Of a stretch of 64,000 bases of DNA, positions 43,213 to 51,420 are shown in pieces; position 1 is the stretch's first letter; every line of letters begins with the position of its first letter. This DNA comes from Labrys monachus (GTDB lineage Bacteria > Pseudomonadota > Alphaproteobacteria > Rhizobiales > Labraceae): contig NZ_JAUSVK010000001.1 in assembly GCF_030814655.1 (NCBI RefSeq), forward strand, positions 4,285,001 to 4,349,000, given 5' to 3'. The position numbers and the translations under genes were made by a program. The notes under the pieces were generated by a model. It ran no database searches. It saw nothing but the letters and a program-made list of their open reading frames with translations, and was not told the DNA's origin.

Positions 43213-43250
43213 CGAAAGGGGCGATGCCGGCGGGCGTCGCCCCTTTCGTC
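43213..43250 (+). terminator. Probable terminator of the GH15 gene
   Basis: GAAAGGGGCGA at 43214-43224 pairs perfectly with 43237-43247. The stem is strong, but the following bases (GTCTGTTGCCCTTT) give only a broken T-run. Confidence 0.55.
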
Positions 43251-43531
43251 TGTTGCCCTTTGTCAACATCGCAAAAATAATTGATAAAACCCTCCCCAGG
43301 GTGGTGACGGGCTCGCGTGCGGCCGTCATAAACGATCGGCCGCCTTCCGAGACTTTCGGACAGGGTCCGTGGGGGCCGGGCCTCTGCCATCTCGTATCGA
43401 TCGACGGTCAGACCCATTGCGACGGCGCCCAGCGAAGAAACGCCGCCGATGGGCATGATCCCGACGATACTTCTCACGAGATGTCTGCAGGCATGCATCT
43501 TGCTTCGGATGGGCGGTCAAAAAGGGGATCC
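43251..43531. other. Leader region of the ECF importer operon
   Basis: 281 bp with no gene, AT-richer at 43260-43300 (likely promoter). The remainder has several short inverted repeats before the S-component start. I looked for purine, preQ1, TPP and cobalamin riboswitch cores and found no match. Confidence 0.45.
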
Positions 43532-44107
43532 ATGATGCAACCAACTACCGTCAATCAAAGCGAAGGCAACACGCTTTTCCCGATCGTCCTTTCGATCGTG
43601 GCCGCGGCTGCCACCGGCGTCCTGTGGGCCTACGCCAATCCGATCCAGCTCGTGCCGGGCGTGATCCAGTGGCGCATCTTCGCGTTCCTTCCGCCGCTGG
43701 TCGGCATCCTGCTCGGCTGGAGGAGCGGCTTCATCTGCGGCTATCTCGGCACGATCGTCTGGTCGCTGCTGGCCGGCACCTTCATTCCCGCCCATTCGCT
43801 GATCGTCGACGGCATCATGGTCGGCCTGACGGGGCTCGTTCCCGGCCTGATCTTCGATCCGTCGAAGACCGGCCTCGGCACCAGCACGCTGGTCAAGATC
43901 GCCGTGGCCTGCCTCGTCATCGGCTTCGTCATGGTCGTGGCGGTCTCGGCGAGCCTGGCCTATCTCGGCATCTTCCCCTTCTGGTGGGCGGTGCTGTATC
44001 TGGGCCTTTCCGATATCGTCCCGATGATCATCGGCACGCCTCTCCTGGTCATCCCGGCCCTGAAGATCCTCCGGGGTGCCCATCCCGCGGGATTCACCCG
44101 CTTCTAG
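43532..44107 (+). CDS. ECF transporter S component (substrate-binding membrane protein)
   Basis: 191 aa from the ATG at 43532 (AAAGGGGAT just upstream; a second ATG follows directly). Five to six hydrophobic helices: LFPIVLSIVAAAATGVLWAY, WRIFAFLPPLVGILLGWRSGF, GYLGTIVWSLLAG, LVKIAVACLVIGFVMVVAVSASLAYLGIF, and ALYLG-like end with IVPMIIGTPLLVIPAL. Size, topology and position before fused ATPase and T component fit an ECF S component, which binds the vitamin or metabolite. It does not match a named vitamin S family I recognise. The downstream phosphoribosyltransferase points to a nucleobase-like ligand. Confidence 0.78.
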   Translation: MMQPTTVNQSEGNTLFPIVLSIVAAAATGVLWAYANPIQLVPGVIQWRIFAFLPPLVGILLGWRSGFICGYLGTIVWSLLAGTFIPAHSLIVDGIMVGLTGLVPGLIFDPSKTGLGTSTLVKIAVACLVIGFVMVVAVSASLAYLGIFPFWWAVLYLGLSDIVPMIIGTPLLVIPALKILRGAHPAGFTRF

Positions 44108-44129
44108 CTCGCGACGGTTCACAGACAAC

Positions 44130-45653
44130 GTGCTCGACATACACCATGTAACCGCTGGCTTCGGCGTTTCCGATCCCGTGATCGCCGACGCCAGCGTGAC
44201 GATCGCCAATGGCCAGAGACTGCTGATCTGCGGTGCGGCCGGCTCGGGCAAGTCGACCCTGCTCAATATCGCCGCAGGGATCATTCCCCGGCTGGTGCCG
44301 TCGCCGCTGTTTTCCGGCTCGGTCAGCCTGCACGGCCGGCCGATGGCGCAGTTCAGCAAGGACGATCTCTATACGGCTGTCAGCATCGTCTCACAGAATG
44401 TCGAGGACCAGCTCTGGGACCTCAGCGTCGAGGACCTCATCGCCTTTCCGCTGGAGAACCGCGGCGTCGACAGAAATCTCATCCGCGCGAGGCTGCAGGC
44501 GTTGCTCGGCGAGATGGAACTCGACGCCTTGCGCGGCCGGCGCGTGCTGACGCTGTCGGGCGGCGAGCGGCGCATGGTGGCGATCGCCGCCGCCCTCGCC
44601 GTCGCCCCCGGCCTGCTCGTCCTCGACGAGCCCACCACCGGGCTCGATCCTTCCGCCCGCCTGCGGCTGGTCCGCATCCTGAACAAGCTCGCCTCGGAAA
44701 TCCCAGCTCTCCTCGTTTCCGAACAGGATCCGGCATCGATCGAGGACACCATCGACAGCGTCATGCTGCTGGCCGGCGGCCGCCTGTCGCCGGTGACCGA
44801 GGCCGGCGAGATCCTGCGGCTCGAAACGCCGTGGCTCGAGGCCGGCATCCTGCCGCCACACCGCCGGCGCTCGCCGCGCAAGACCCCTCCCCCCGGACGG
44901 ACGCTGCTCACGATTTCCGGCCTGCGGACCCGCCTCGCCCGCCCGGACGGGCGGCCGGTGCTGCAGGACGTCGCCTTCGATATCCGAGCCGGCGAAATCC
45001 TGGCGCTGATCGGCCGCAACGGCGCCGGCAAGACCACCTTGTTTCAGTCGATCCTGGGCCTGGCCAAGACCGTCTCCGGCTCCATCGCCATCGGCGGCGA
45101 GCCGGCGCAGGACTGGACAGCGGCGAAGCGCGCCCGCTCGATCGCCTATCTTCCGCAGAACATGCGGCGCATCCTCTTCAACATGACGGTGCTCGAAGAA
45201 GTCGTCTTCTCCATCACCGCCGCGACGGGAACCGCCAAGGATGCCGCGGCGAAGGCGAAGGCGATCGCGACCCTCGGCAAATACGGCCTCGCCGCCCTCG
45301 CGGACAGCAGCCCCGTGGCGCTGTCCGTGCGCCAGCAGGCGCTGCTCGGCCTCGCCTGCGCCGATGCCGCCGGCGCCTCGATCGCCATCCTGGACGAGCC
45401 GCTGCTGGCGCGCGACGTGCACGGCCGGCGCATGCTCGACCTCTTCCTCGATACGATGCTTTCCTCCGGCCGCTCGGTCATGCTCATCTCGCACGACCTC
45501 GAACTCGTCGACGACGTCGCCTCGCGCCTGCTGATCCTCGAGGAGGGCCGCATCACCTTCGACGGCCGGCCCGACGAGGCCTGGGCCAGCCGGGCCTTCG
45601 GTGTCCTCGGCTGGCCCACGCCGCATGGCATTCCCGCCGGAGAAGCGGCATGA
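44130..45653 (+). CDS. ECF transporter fused A-A' ATPase
   Basis: 507 aa from the GTG at 44130; another in-frame GTG at 44076 would overlap the S gene by 32 bp. NBD1 has GAAGSGKST, SQNVEDQLWDLSVEDLIAFPLEN (the Q-loop form typical of ECF ATPases), LSGGERRMVAIAAALA and LLVLDEPTTGLD. NBD2 has GRNGAGKTT, a Q-loop (YLPQNMRRILFNMTV), a degenerate signature (LSVRQQALLGLA) and AILDEPLLARD. Thus one site is likely canonical and the other weak. It couples ATP hydrolysis to S-component toppling through the T protein that overlaps it by 4 bp. Confidence 0.88.
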   Translation: MLDIHHVTAGFGVSDPVIADASVTIANGQRLLICGAAGSGKSTLLNIAAGIIPRLVPSPLFSGSVSLHGRPMAQFSKDDLYTAVSIVSQNVEDQLWDLSVEDLIAFPLENRGVDRNLIRARLQALLGEMELDALRGRRVLTLSGGERRMVAIAAALAVAPGLLVLDEPTTGLDPSARLRLVRILNKLASEIPALLVSEQDPASIEDTIDSVMLLAGGRLSPVTEAGEILRLETPWLEAGILPPHRRRSPRKTPPPGRTLLTISGLRTRLARPDGRPVLQDVAFDIRAGEILALIGRNGAGKTTLFQSILGLAKTVSGSIAIGGEPAQDWTAAKRARSIAYLPQNMRRILFNMTVLEEVVFSITAATGTAKDAAAKAKAIATLGKYGLAALADSSPVALSVRQQALLGLACADAAGASIAILDEPLLARDVHGRRMLDLFLDTMLSSGRSVMLISHDLELVDDVASRLLILEEGRITFDGRPDEAWASRAFGVLGWPTPHGIPAGEAA

Positions 45654-46324
45654 CGAGGCTTCACGACGTCAATTTCTTCATCAAGCTCGCGGGCGCCTTC
45701 GCGGTGATGCTGCTCGCCTGGCTGGTCCCAGGCTGGCGTTTCGGGGTGCCGCTGGCGGTCCTCACCCTCGGTTTCCTGCATGTCGCCCGCATCCCCGCGC
45801 TCAAGGCCTATCTGAAGGGGGCGACGCTGCTGACGGGACTGGTCGTGGCCAGCTGGCTCGTCAACCTCGCCCTGCAGGGCATGCCGCTCCTGCACGCGAT
45901 CCCCGTCGCCATCGGCATGGCGGCCCGGCTCGTCACCACCACCGCCGCCTTCTACTTCGTGATGGAGACCAGTTCCCCCGGCTCCATCCTGGCGGCGGCC
46001 AGCGCCGCCCGCCTGCCGCCGATCGTCACGCTGGTGCTCTCCCTCACCTTCGGCATCATTCCGATGCTCCGCGAGGATTTCGAGCGCATCGCCGACGCCC
46101 AGCGTGCGCGGGGCATGGAGATCGACGACGTGCCGCTGCCGACGCGGCTGCGTTTCGCCCTCGCCCGCGGCATGCCGCTGCTGGTGCAGGCGATCCGCAT
46201 GGCCCATGCCATCTCGCTTTCCCTCTCGATCTACGGCTTCGACCTCAAGCGCAAGCGCGTCACCTGGCGCAATGTCGGCGTGCTGGTCGAAGCGCGCCTC
46301 GCCCCCCGGGAACAGGAACAATGA
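45650..46324 (+). CDS. ECF transporter T component (EcfT/CbiQ-like)
   Basis: 224 aa. The ATG at 45650 overlaps the ATPase stop (ATGA). About five hydrophobic segments near the N-terminus and middle (FIKLAGAFAVMLLAWLVPGW, LLTGLVVASWLVNLALQGM, PPIVTLVLSLTFGIIPML) are followed by the cytoplasmic coupling helix with the T-family Ala-Arg-Gly signature in DAQRARGMEIDDVP. A second coupling segment (LLVQAIRMAHAISLSLSIYGFDL) is present. It links the ATPase to the S component. Its stop codon overlaps the phosphoribosyltransferase start by 4 bp. Confidence 0.9.
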   Translation: MTRLHDVNFFIKLAGAFAVMLLAWLVPGWRFGVPLAVLTLGFLHVARIPALKAYLKGATLLTGLVVASWLVNLALQGMPLLHAIPVAIGMAARLVTTTAAFYFVMETSSPGSILAAASAARLPPIVTLVLSLTFGIIPMLREDFERIADAQRARGMEIDDVPLPTRLRFALARGMPLLVQAIRMAHAISLSLSIYGFDLKRKRVTWRNVGVLVEARLAPREQEQ

Positions 46325-46962
46325 CCTCTGAGAACCAAGCCGCCGGCCCGTTCACCGGCCAGTCCTGGACCGTCGACGTCGCCGGCCTCGACGTGTCGCT
46401 GCCGATCGTCGCCATCAAGCCCGACTTCGCGATCTCGCTGATGATGGTGATTGATCTCGGCGTCCGGTTCGGGGAGCATGCCGGCCGCAAGCTGGCCGAG
46501 AAGCTGGCGCCGCTGAAGCCCGACATCATCGTCGGGGCCGCGACGCTCGGCATTCCCGTGGCGATCGAGGTGACGCGGGCCCTCGGCCTCGACCATTACG
46601 TCATCCTGCAGAAATCGCCCAAGATCCATCTCGGCGACGCCCTCGTGCAGCAGATCTCCTCGATCACCTCGAAGGGCGAGCAGCGCCTCCTGCTCGACCG
46701 CCAGGCGATTCCCCTGCTCCGCGGCAAGCGCGTGGTCGTCGTCGATGACGTCGTCGCCTCGGGCTCCAGCCTCAAGGGCTCGGTCGAACTGGTGCGTCAC
46801 GCCGGCGCCGACGTCGTCGGCATCGGTGTCATCCTGACCGAAGCCCGCGATTGGCAGGCCACGCTCGGCGAGGATTGCGGCTTGATCCACAGCCTCGCGC
46901 ATATTCCGCAGTTCACGCAGCACGAAGGAAGCTGGACGCCCATTCCCGAGACGTTCCTGTAA
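46321..46962 (+). CDS. Phosphoribosyltransferase (adenine PRTase-like), coupled to the ECF importer
   Basis: 213 aa from the ATG at 46321 (ATGA overlap with the T gene). Type-I PRTase fold: the flexible-loop and core regions DIIVGAATLGIPVAIEVTRALGLDHYVILQKSPK and the PRPP-binding motif RVVVVDDVVASGSSLKG. The C-terminal hood (GLIHSLAHIPQF) may select the base. The enzyme should transfer ribose 5-phosphate from PRPP to a nucleobase or analogue. Translational coupling to the importer suggests that the incoming base is trapped as its nucleotide at once. Whether the substrate is adenine, another purine or an unusual base is open. Confidence 0.87.
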   Translation: MTSENQAAGPFTGQSWTVDVAGLDVSLPIVAIKPDFAISLMMVIDLGVRFGEHAGRKLAEKLAPLKPDIIVGAATLGIPVAIEVTRALGLDHYVILQKSPKIHLGDALVQQISSITSKGEQRLLLDRQAIPLLRGKRVVVVDDVVASGSSLKGSVELVRHAGADVVGIGVILTEARDWQATLGEDCGLIHSLAHIPQFTQHEGSWTPIPETFL

Positions 46963-47009
46963 TCCCGCGGGGCGGTCTTCGGATCGGGGGCCCGTCCCGC
47001 CGAGGGGGG

Positions 47010-47291
47010 CTATCGCTGCCTCTTCTGGCCCTCGGGCTTGAGGCAATAGGAGCACAGGCTGTGGATCGCCCGGTCGGTCGACGGCTCCAGCTCCTTGTCG
47101 AGGCGGGCCGGATCATCCTTGCTCGAGACGCCCGAGCTGTCGTTGTCCGGCATGACGGGCGGCGCCGCCGGCCGAGGCTGGAGATGGCCGACCGGCGCCG
47201 GCGGCAGGCCTGAAGCGGCATCGTCCGCCCGCGCAACGGCGGCGGGCAGGCAGATCAGCATCAAGCCGGCGAGAATACATATGCTTTTCAT
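47010..47291 (-). CDS. Small secreted protein with CxxC motif
   Basis: 93 aa from the ATG at 47291, with GAGGA about 6-10 nt upstream. A signal peptide (KSICILAGLMLICLPAAVARA) is followed by a proline-rich, probably disordered stretch (PPAPVGHLQPRPAAPPVMP) and a short C-terminal domain with HSLCSYCLKPEGQKRQR. The CSYC pair could hold a metal or disulfide, or bind heme if modified, but the full CxxCH heme motif is absent. Family not recognised. It is isolated: convergent with the ECF operon and downstream of the sugar-binding protein gene. Confidence 0.65.
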   Translation of the reverse strand: MKSICILAGLMLICLPAAVARADDAASGLPPAPVGHLQPRPAAPPVMPDNDSSGVSSKDDPARLDKELEPSTDRAIHSLCSYCLKPEGQKRQR

Positions 47292-47491
47292 GGCAATCCT
47301 CTTCGAGCAAAGGAACGACCAGGAAAAACGTATCCTCGACTTGTCATGTTCCCGCCGCGCGGGCCAGTATTTCCTAAGCTTGAAGTTGCAGCAAAGGAAG
47401 AGCGGCAGCCGCCTGAAACAACCCGGACGAGCATTCCGGTCTCGCGCAGGCTTTCGGCCTGCGCGCTTCGACTGGCTCTGGCTCGTTCTTT

Positions 47492-48487
47492 TCAGAACTG
47501 TTCCTTCTTGTAGAGATCCTTGGCGTTGTCCTTGCTGATCAGTTGCGAGGAAACCGTCACGGTGCGCGGCACGGATGTCGCGCAGTCGATCAGGATCTTC
47601 TTGGCGAGGTCGAGCGCTTCGGCCGCGCCGGTCGGATAGACCATGGTCGCCGCCCACTGCCCTTCGGCGACGGAGCGGATGCCGCCGGAGGGACCGGGAA
47701 GGCCGTCCGTGCCGATGATCTGCACCTGGTCGACCTTGCCGGCCTGCTTGGCCGCGATATAGGCGCCCGCGGCGGCCAGATCGTTGCTGGCATAGACGAG
47801 CTTGATGTCCGGATGGGCCTGCAGCATGGCCGAGAACACCGTCACCGCCTTGTCCTCCATCCAATCCACCGGCTGGACCGCGACCACCTTCAGCTTGGGA
47901 TTGCCGGCGATCCCCGCCTTGAAGCCTTCCAGGCGTTCGATTGCCGGGGACGAGCTCGGCAGGCCTTCGAGGATGGCGACCTCGCCGCCGTCCGGCAGCA
48001 GGGTCTTGGCCGCATATTCGCCGGCCTCCTTGGCGATCTCGCGGTTGTCGCCGCCGACGAAGCTGGTGTAATCCTCGCCGCTGGTCTTGCGGTCGAGCTC
48101 GATCACGGGAATGCCGGACTTGTAGACGCGGGTGACGACGGGGGTCAGCGGCGCCGCCTCGAAGGGCGAGATGAAGAGGATGTCGACCTGCTGCGTCAGG
48201 AAGTTCTCGACCTGCGACACCTGCGTATTGTCGCTGGCCTGGCCGTCGGCCATCACGATCTTGAACTGGGGAAATTGCTTCACCAGCCGGTCGAGCTCGT
48301 GGTTGACGTGCTCGCGATAGGGTTCCTTGAAATTCGCCTGCGAGAAGCCGATGACATATTGGTTGTTGGGGCCGCAGACCTTGGCGAGCGGCTTGGCGTC
48401 CGCAGCCTGCGCCGCGCCGCCCGTCAGGAGTGCGGCGAGCCCCGTGCCCAGGGCAAGGGCCGCCAGCCGTCCGGTCGATGGTCTCAT
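47492..48487 (-). CDS. Periplasmic sugar-binding protein (RbsB-like), system 2
   Basis: 331 aa with signal peptide (LAALALGTGLAALLTGGAAQA). Type-I periplasmic fold: YVIGFSQANFKEPYREHVNHEL, DILFISPFEAAPLTPVVTRVYKSGIPVIELDRK, and VYASNDLAAAGAYIAAKQAG plus IIGTDGLPGP. It is the ligand-binding part of the importer encoded just upstream (permease at 48506-49561, ATPase at 49558-51144), 18 bp away. The gene order ATPase, permease, binding protein is the reverse of system 3. Ligand probably a pentose, hexose or polyol. Confidence 0.92.
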   Translation of the reverse strand: MRPSTGRLAALALGTGLAALLTGGAAQAADAKPLAKVCGPNNQYVIGFSQANFKEPYREHVNHELDRLVKQFPQFKIVMADGQASDNTQVSQVENFLTQQVDILFISPFEAAPLTPVVTRVYKSGIPVIELDRKTSGEDYTSFVGGDNREIAKEAGEYAAKTLLPDGGEVAILEGLPSSSPAIERLEGFKAGIAGNPKLKVVAVQPVDWMEDKAVTVFSAMLQAHPDIKLVYASNDLAAAGAYIAAKQAGKVDQVQIIGTDGLPGPSGGIRSVAEGQWAATMVYPTGAAEALDLAKKILIDCATSVPRTVTVSSQLISKDNAKDLYKKEQF

Positions 48488-48505
48488 CTCGTTTCCTCCT
48501 TGTTA

Positions 48506-49561
48506 TCAGCGCGAACGTCCGTCGCGCCTGCCGACGAAGGTCTGCAGCGCCGCTGCGACCACGATGATCGCGCCCGTCGCCAGCAATTGCATGGCTGCGC
48601 TCACGTCATTGAGCTGAAGGATGTTGGCGAGGGCGCCCAGCATCACCGCGCCGGCGATGGTGCCGACCATGGTGCCGGCGCCGCCGAACAGGTCGGTGCC
48701 GCCGATCACGACGGCGGCGATGGCGTTGAGCTCGTAGCCCGAGCCGTCATTGGGGCTGCCGAAGGCGAACTGGCCGGCATGCACGATGCCGGCCACCCCG
48801 GCGCACAGGCCACTGAGGCCGTACACGGAGATCTTGATCCATTCGACCGGAATGCCCGAAAGCCGGGCGGCGCGCTCATTGCCGCCGACGGCGAAGACGT
48901 AGCGTCCGTAGCGGGTATGGTTGAGCACGAAGATGGCGACGATCGCCAATGCGACGAATACCAGCGTGGCGACCGGGAAGGTGTTGCCGAACAGCCGCTC
49001 GCCCAGGATGGCGAAGGCGGGGGGCGCGTTGCCCGGCCCGTCCCCGTAATTGATGTTGATGAACTGGTTGTCGGAGGCGATCAGCGCCAGACCGCGGGCC
49101 GCCTGCAGCCCGGCGAGCGTCACGATGAAGGATTGGATGCGCAGCCGTGTCGACAGGCCGCCCTGGACGAGACCGAACAGCGTGGCGGCGACGAGCACCA
49201 GCGGCAGCGTCGTCCACAGGCCCCAGCCCTGATTGACCATCAGCGCCGCGGTGAGCACGCTGGACAGGCCCAGCACGGCGCCGACCGACAGGTCGATGCC
49301 CGCCGCGATGATGACGAAGGTCATGCCGAGGGCGAGGATGCCGGTCTCGGAGATCGAGCGTACGATATTGGCGATGTTGTCGGCCTGCAGGAACAGGATC
49401 GAGCCATGCCGCCGCGGCGAGAAGACCACGCCGCCGATGACGACGAGGATGAGGCCGAGCAGGCTCTGGAAGCGCACGAGATAGGCGAGAGGGCTGCGGC
49501 GCGGCTGACCGCCCGTCCGGCTCGGCGGGGAAGTTTCGAGATCGCTCGGTTTGACGCTCAT
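48506..49561 (-). CDS. Ribose-type ABC transporter permease, system 2
   Basis: 351 aa. Hydrophobic helices with the conserved ILALGMTFVIIAAGIDLSVGAVLGLSSV and AIAAVVIGGTDLFGGAGTMVGTIAGAVMLGALANILQLNDVS. It is the only permease in this system, so the channel should be a homodimer, in contrast to systems 1 and 3 with two permeases each. Its ATG overlaps the ATPase stop codon by 4 bp. Confidence 0.94.
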   Translation of the reverse strand: MSVKPSDLETSPPSRTGGQPRRSPLAYLVRFQSLLGLILVVIGGVVFSPRRHGSILFLQADNIANIVRSISETGILALGMTFVIIAAGIDLSVGAVLGLSSVLTAALMVNQGWGLWTTLPLVLVAATLFGLVQGGLSTRLRIQSFIVTLAGLQAARGLALIASDNQFININYGDGPGNAPPAFAILGERLFGNTFPVATLVFVALAIVAIFVLNHTRYGRYVFAVGGNERAARLSGIPVEWIKISVYGLSGLCAGVAGIVHAGQFAFGSPNDGSGYELNAIAAVVIGGTDLFGGAGTMVGTIAGAVMLGALANILQLNDVSAAMQLLATGAIIVVAAALQTFVGRRDGRSR

Positions 49562-51144
49562 GCTGCCCTTGTCTCACCCATGCTGGCGCGGCGAAGCTCC
49601 TCTTCGCCGACGCCGGCTTCGAATTCCGCGACCGTGCAGCCGTCATGCATGACGACGATGCGGTCGCACAGGCCGATCAGTTCCGGCAGTTCCGACGAGG
49701 CCACGAGCACGCCCAGGCCCTTCCGGGCGAGGTCCCGGAGCTGGCGGTAGATCTCCGCCTTGGCGCCGACGTCGACGCCGCGCGTCGGCTCGTCGAGGAG
49801 CAGGAGGTGCGGCTCGCTGAGCAATTCCTTGGCGAAGACGACCTTCTGCTGGTTGCCGCCGGAGAGGTTGACGACGAGCGCCGCAGGCAGCGGGGGCCGC
49901 ACGTCGAAGCGCGACAGCGCTTCGCCGACCTGCCGGGCCTCGAGTTTGCGCGACACCAGTCCGAACGGCGTGATCCGCTTCAGCGTCGACATCACGATGT
50001 TGGTCGCGACGGAATGGTTGAGGATGAGGCCGGTGCCGCGGCGGTCGTCGGTGACATAGGCGATGCCGGCCTGCCGCGCGGCGGCCACCGTCCCCAGCGC
50101 CGCCGGCCTGCCGTCGACCATGACCTCGCCCGACCAGCGTCCCTTCACCTCGAAGCCGTAGAGGGCGCTGAGGAGCTCCGTGCGCCCCACTCCCATCAGG
50201 CCGGCGAGACCGACGATCTCCCCTTCCCGGACCGTCAGCGAGACGTCGCGCGGCTCCTGCCAGCCGGCGCGCGCCTCATCCGGCCGGAAAGCGGCATGGG
50301 CCAGGCGCAGCAATTCGCGTCCGGGCTTTTCGGCGCGAGGCGGAAACAGTTCCTCGAAGGGACGCCCGACCAGGAGCCGGACGAGTTCGGCCTGCGGCGC
50401 GTCGGGCCTCGCCTGCCCGACCACGGCGCCGTCGCGCATCACGGTGACGCGGGTGGCGATCCGCGGCACTTCCTCGAGGCGGTGGGAGATGTAGACGACG
50501 CCGACGCCGCGGCCGCGTAGTTCCAGCACGGTCCGGAACAGATGCTCGGCCTCCGTCGCCGAAAGCGCCGCCGTCGGCTCGTCCATGACGAGGATGCGCG
50601 CCTTGGCGTGCAGCGCCTTGGCGATCGCCACCAATTGCCGCTCGCCCATCCGCAGCGAGGAAACCGGCAGGGACGCGTCGAGCGAGACGCCGGCCTGCTG
50701 CAGGAGGCCCTGCGATTCGGCGAGCATGCGGGGGCGGTCGAGCGTGCCGAAAGGGGTCAGCCGTTCATTGCCGAGGAACAGGTTGGCGGCGATATCCAGC
50801 CCCGGCACGAGGTCGAGCTCCTGCGGGATCATGACGATGCCGGCCGCATGGGCCTCGCGCGGATTGGCGAAATGGACAGGCCGCCCGTCGATGCTGACGC
50901 TGCCCTGGTCCGGTGCGATGACACCCGACAGGATCCCCATCAGCGTGCTCTTGCCGGCGCCGTTCTCGCCGAGAAGGACATGGACCTCGCCGGCGACGAG
51001 GTCGAAATCCACGCCCCGCAGCGCGCGCACCCCTCCGAAACGCTTTTCGATGCCGCGCATCTCGAGAAGGGCGCTCAAGGCAGGCACCCTGGCGTCGAAA
51101 ACGGGCCTGCGTGCAGCCGGAACCGGCGCCCCATCCCCATTCAT
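49558..51144 (-). CDS. Ribose-type ABC transporter ATPase (two NBDs), system 2
   Basis: 528 aa from the ATG at 51144; an internal ATG at 51060 is a possible shorter start. NBD1: [41 protein letters not shown]2: GLMGVGRTEL (degenerate Walker A as usual), [28 protein letters not shown] with the Glu retained. It drives the importer with the permease and binding protein downstream. Upstream lies a short tandem repeat that separates it from the dehydrogenase gene, so it may have its own promoter. Confidence 0.94.
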   Translation of the reverse strand: MNGDGAPVPAARRPVFDARVPALSALLEMRGIEKRFGGVRALRGVDFDLVAGEVHVLLGENGAGKSTLMGILSGVIAPDQGSVSIDGRPVHFANPREAHAAGIVMIPQELDLVPGLDIAANLFLGNERLTPFGTLDRPRMLAESQGLLQQAGVSLDASLPVSSLRMGERQLVAIAKALHAKARILVMDEPTAALSATEAEHLFRTVLELRGRGVGVVYISHRLEEVPRIATRVTVMRDGAVVGQARPDAPQAELVRLLVGRPFEELFPPRAEKPGRELLRLAHAAFRPDEARAGWQEPRDVSLTVREGEIVGLAGLMGVGRTELLSALYGFEVKGRWSGEVMVDGRPAALGTVAAARQAGIAYVTDDRRGTGLILNHSVATNIVMSTLKRITPFGLVSRKLEARQVGEALSRFDVRPPLPAALVVNLSGGNQQKVVFAKELLSEPHLLLLDEPTRGVDVGAKAEIYRQLRDLARKGLGVLVASSELPELIGLCDRIVVMHDGCTVAEFEAGVGEEELRRASMGETRAA

Positions 51145-51244
51145 TTCCTCCGCGGGCCTTCGAAAGGACCCTTGTTGTCGGATGAAAGGCTACGGGAGCG
51201 CGCGGGCATGTCAAGCTTATCCGCAGGCGCGCGGGATGTTTGCC

Positions 51245-51390
51245 CGGTGGGCCGGTCTCCCGATCGGCACGGAAACACCGCGGTCGCGGAAAAGGCGGGT
51301 CAGGAGACCCGCCCACCGGTGTGCCAGTCCCCGACCGGCACGGAAACGCCGCGGTCGCGGAAAAGGCGGGTCGGGGGACCCGCCCACCGG
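51245..51390. repeat. Tandem repeat, two 71-bp units with internal hairpin
   Basis: Units of 71 bp at 51245-51315 and 51316-51386. The best conserved 59 bp (51261-51319 and 51332-51390) differ at four positions. Each contains GGCGGGTC-N4-GACCCGCC, a strong hairpin. A partial third copy begins after 51386. It lies between the xylitol-dehydrogenase-like gene and the system 2 ATPase. Confidence 0.8.
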
Positions 51391-51420
51391 CGCGGAAAAA
51401 CCGGCGCCGAAGCGGCGGTC

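Noticed and set aside
43251-43531. Riboswitch before the ECF S component
   Set aside because: No match to purine, preQ1, TPP, cobalamin or ZTP core sequences; short inverted repeats alone are not enough.
47444-47464. Terminator of the system 2 operon
   Set aside because: GCGCAGGC-N5-GCCTGCGC is a good stem, but no T-run follows on the minus strand.
51245-51390. CRISPR array
   Set aside because: Only two to three units, units directly adjacent without unique spacers, and no cas genes.
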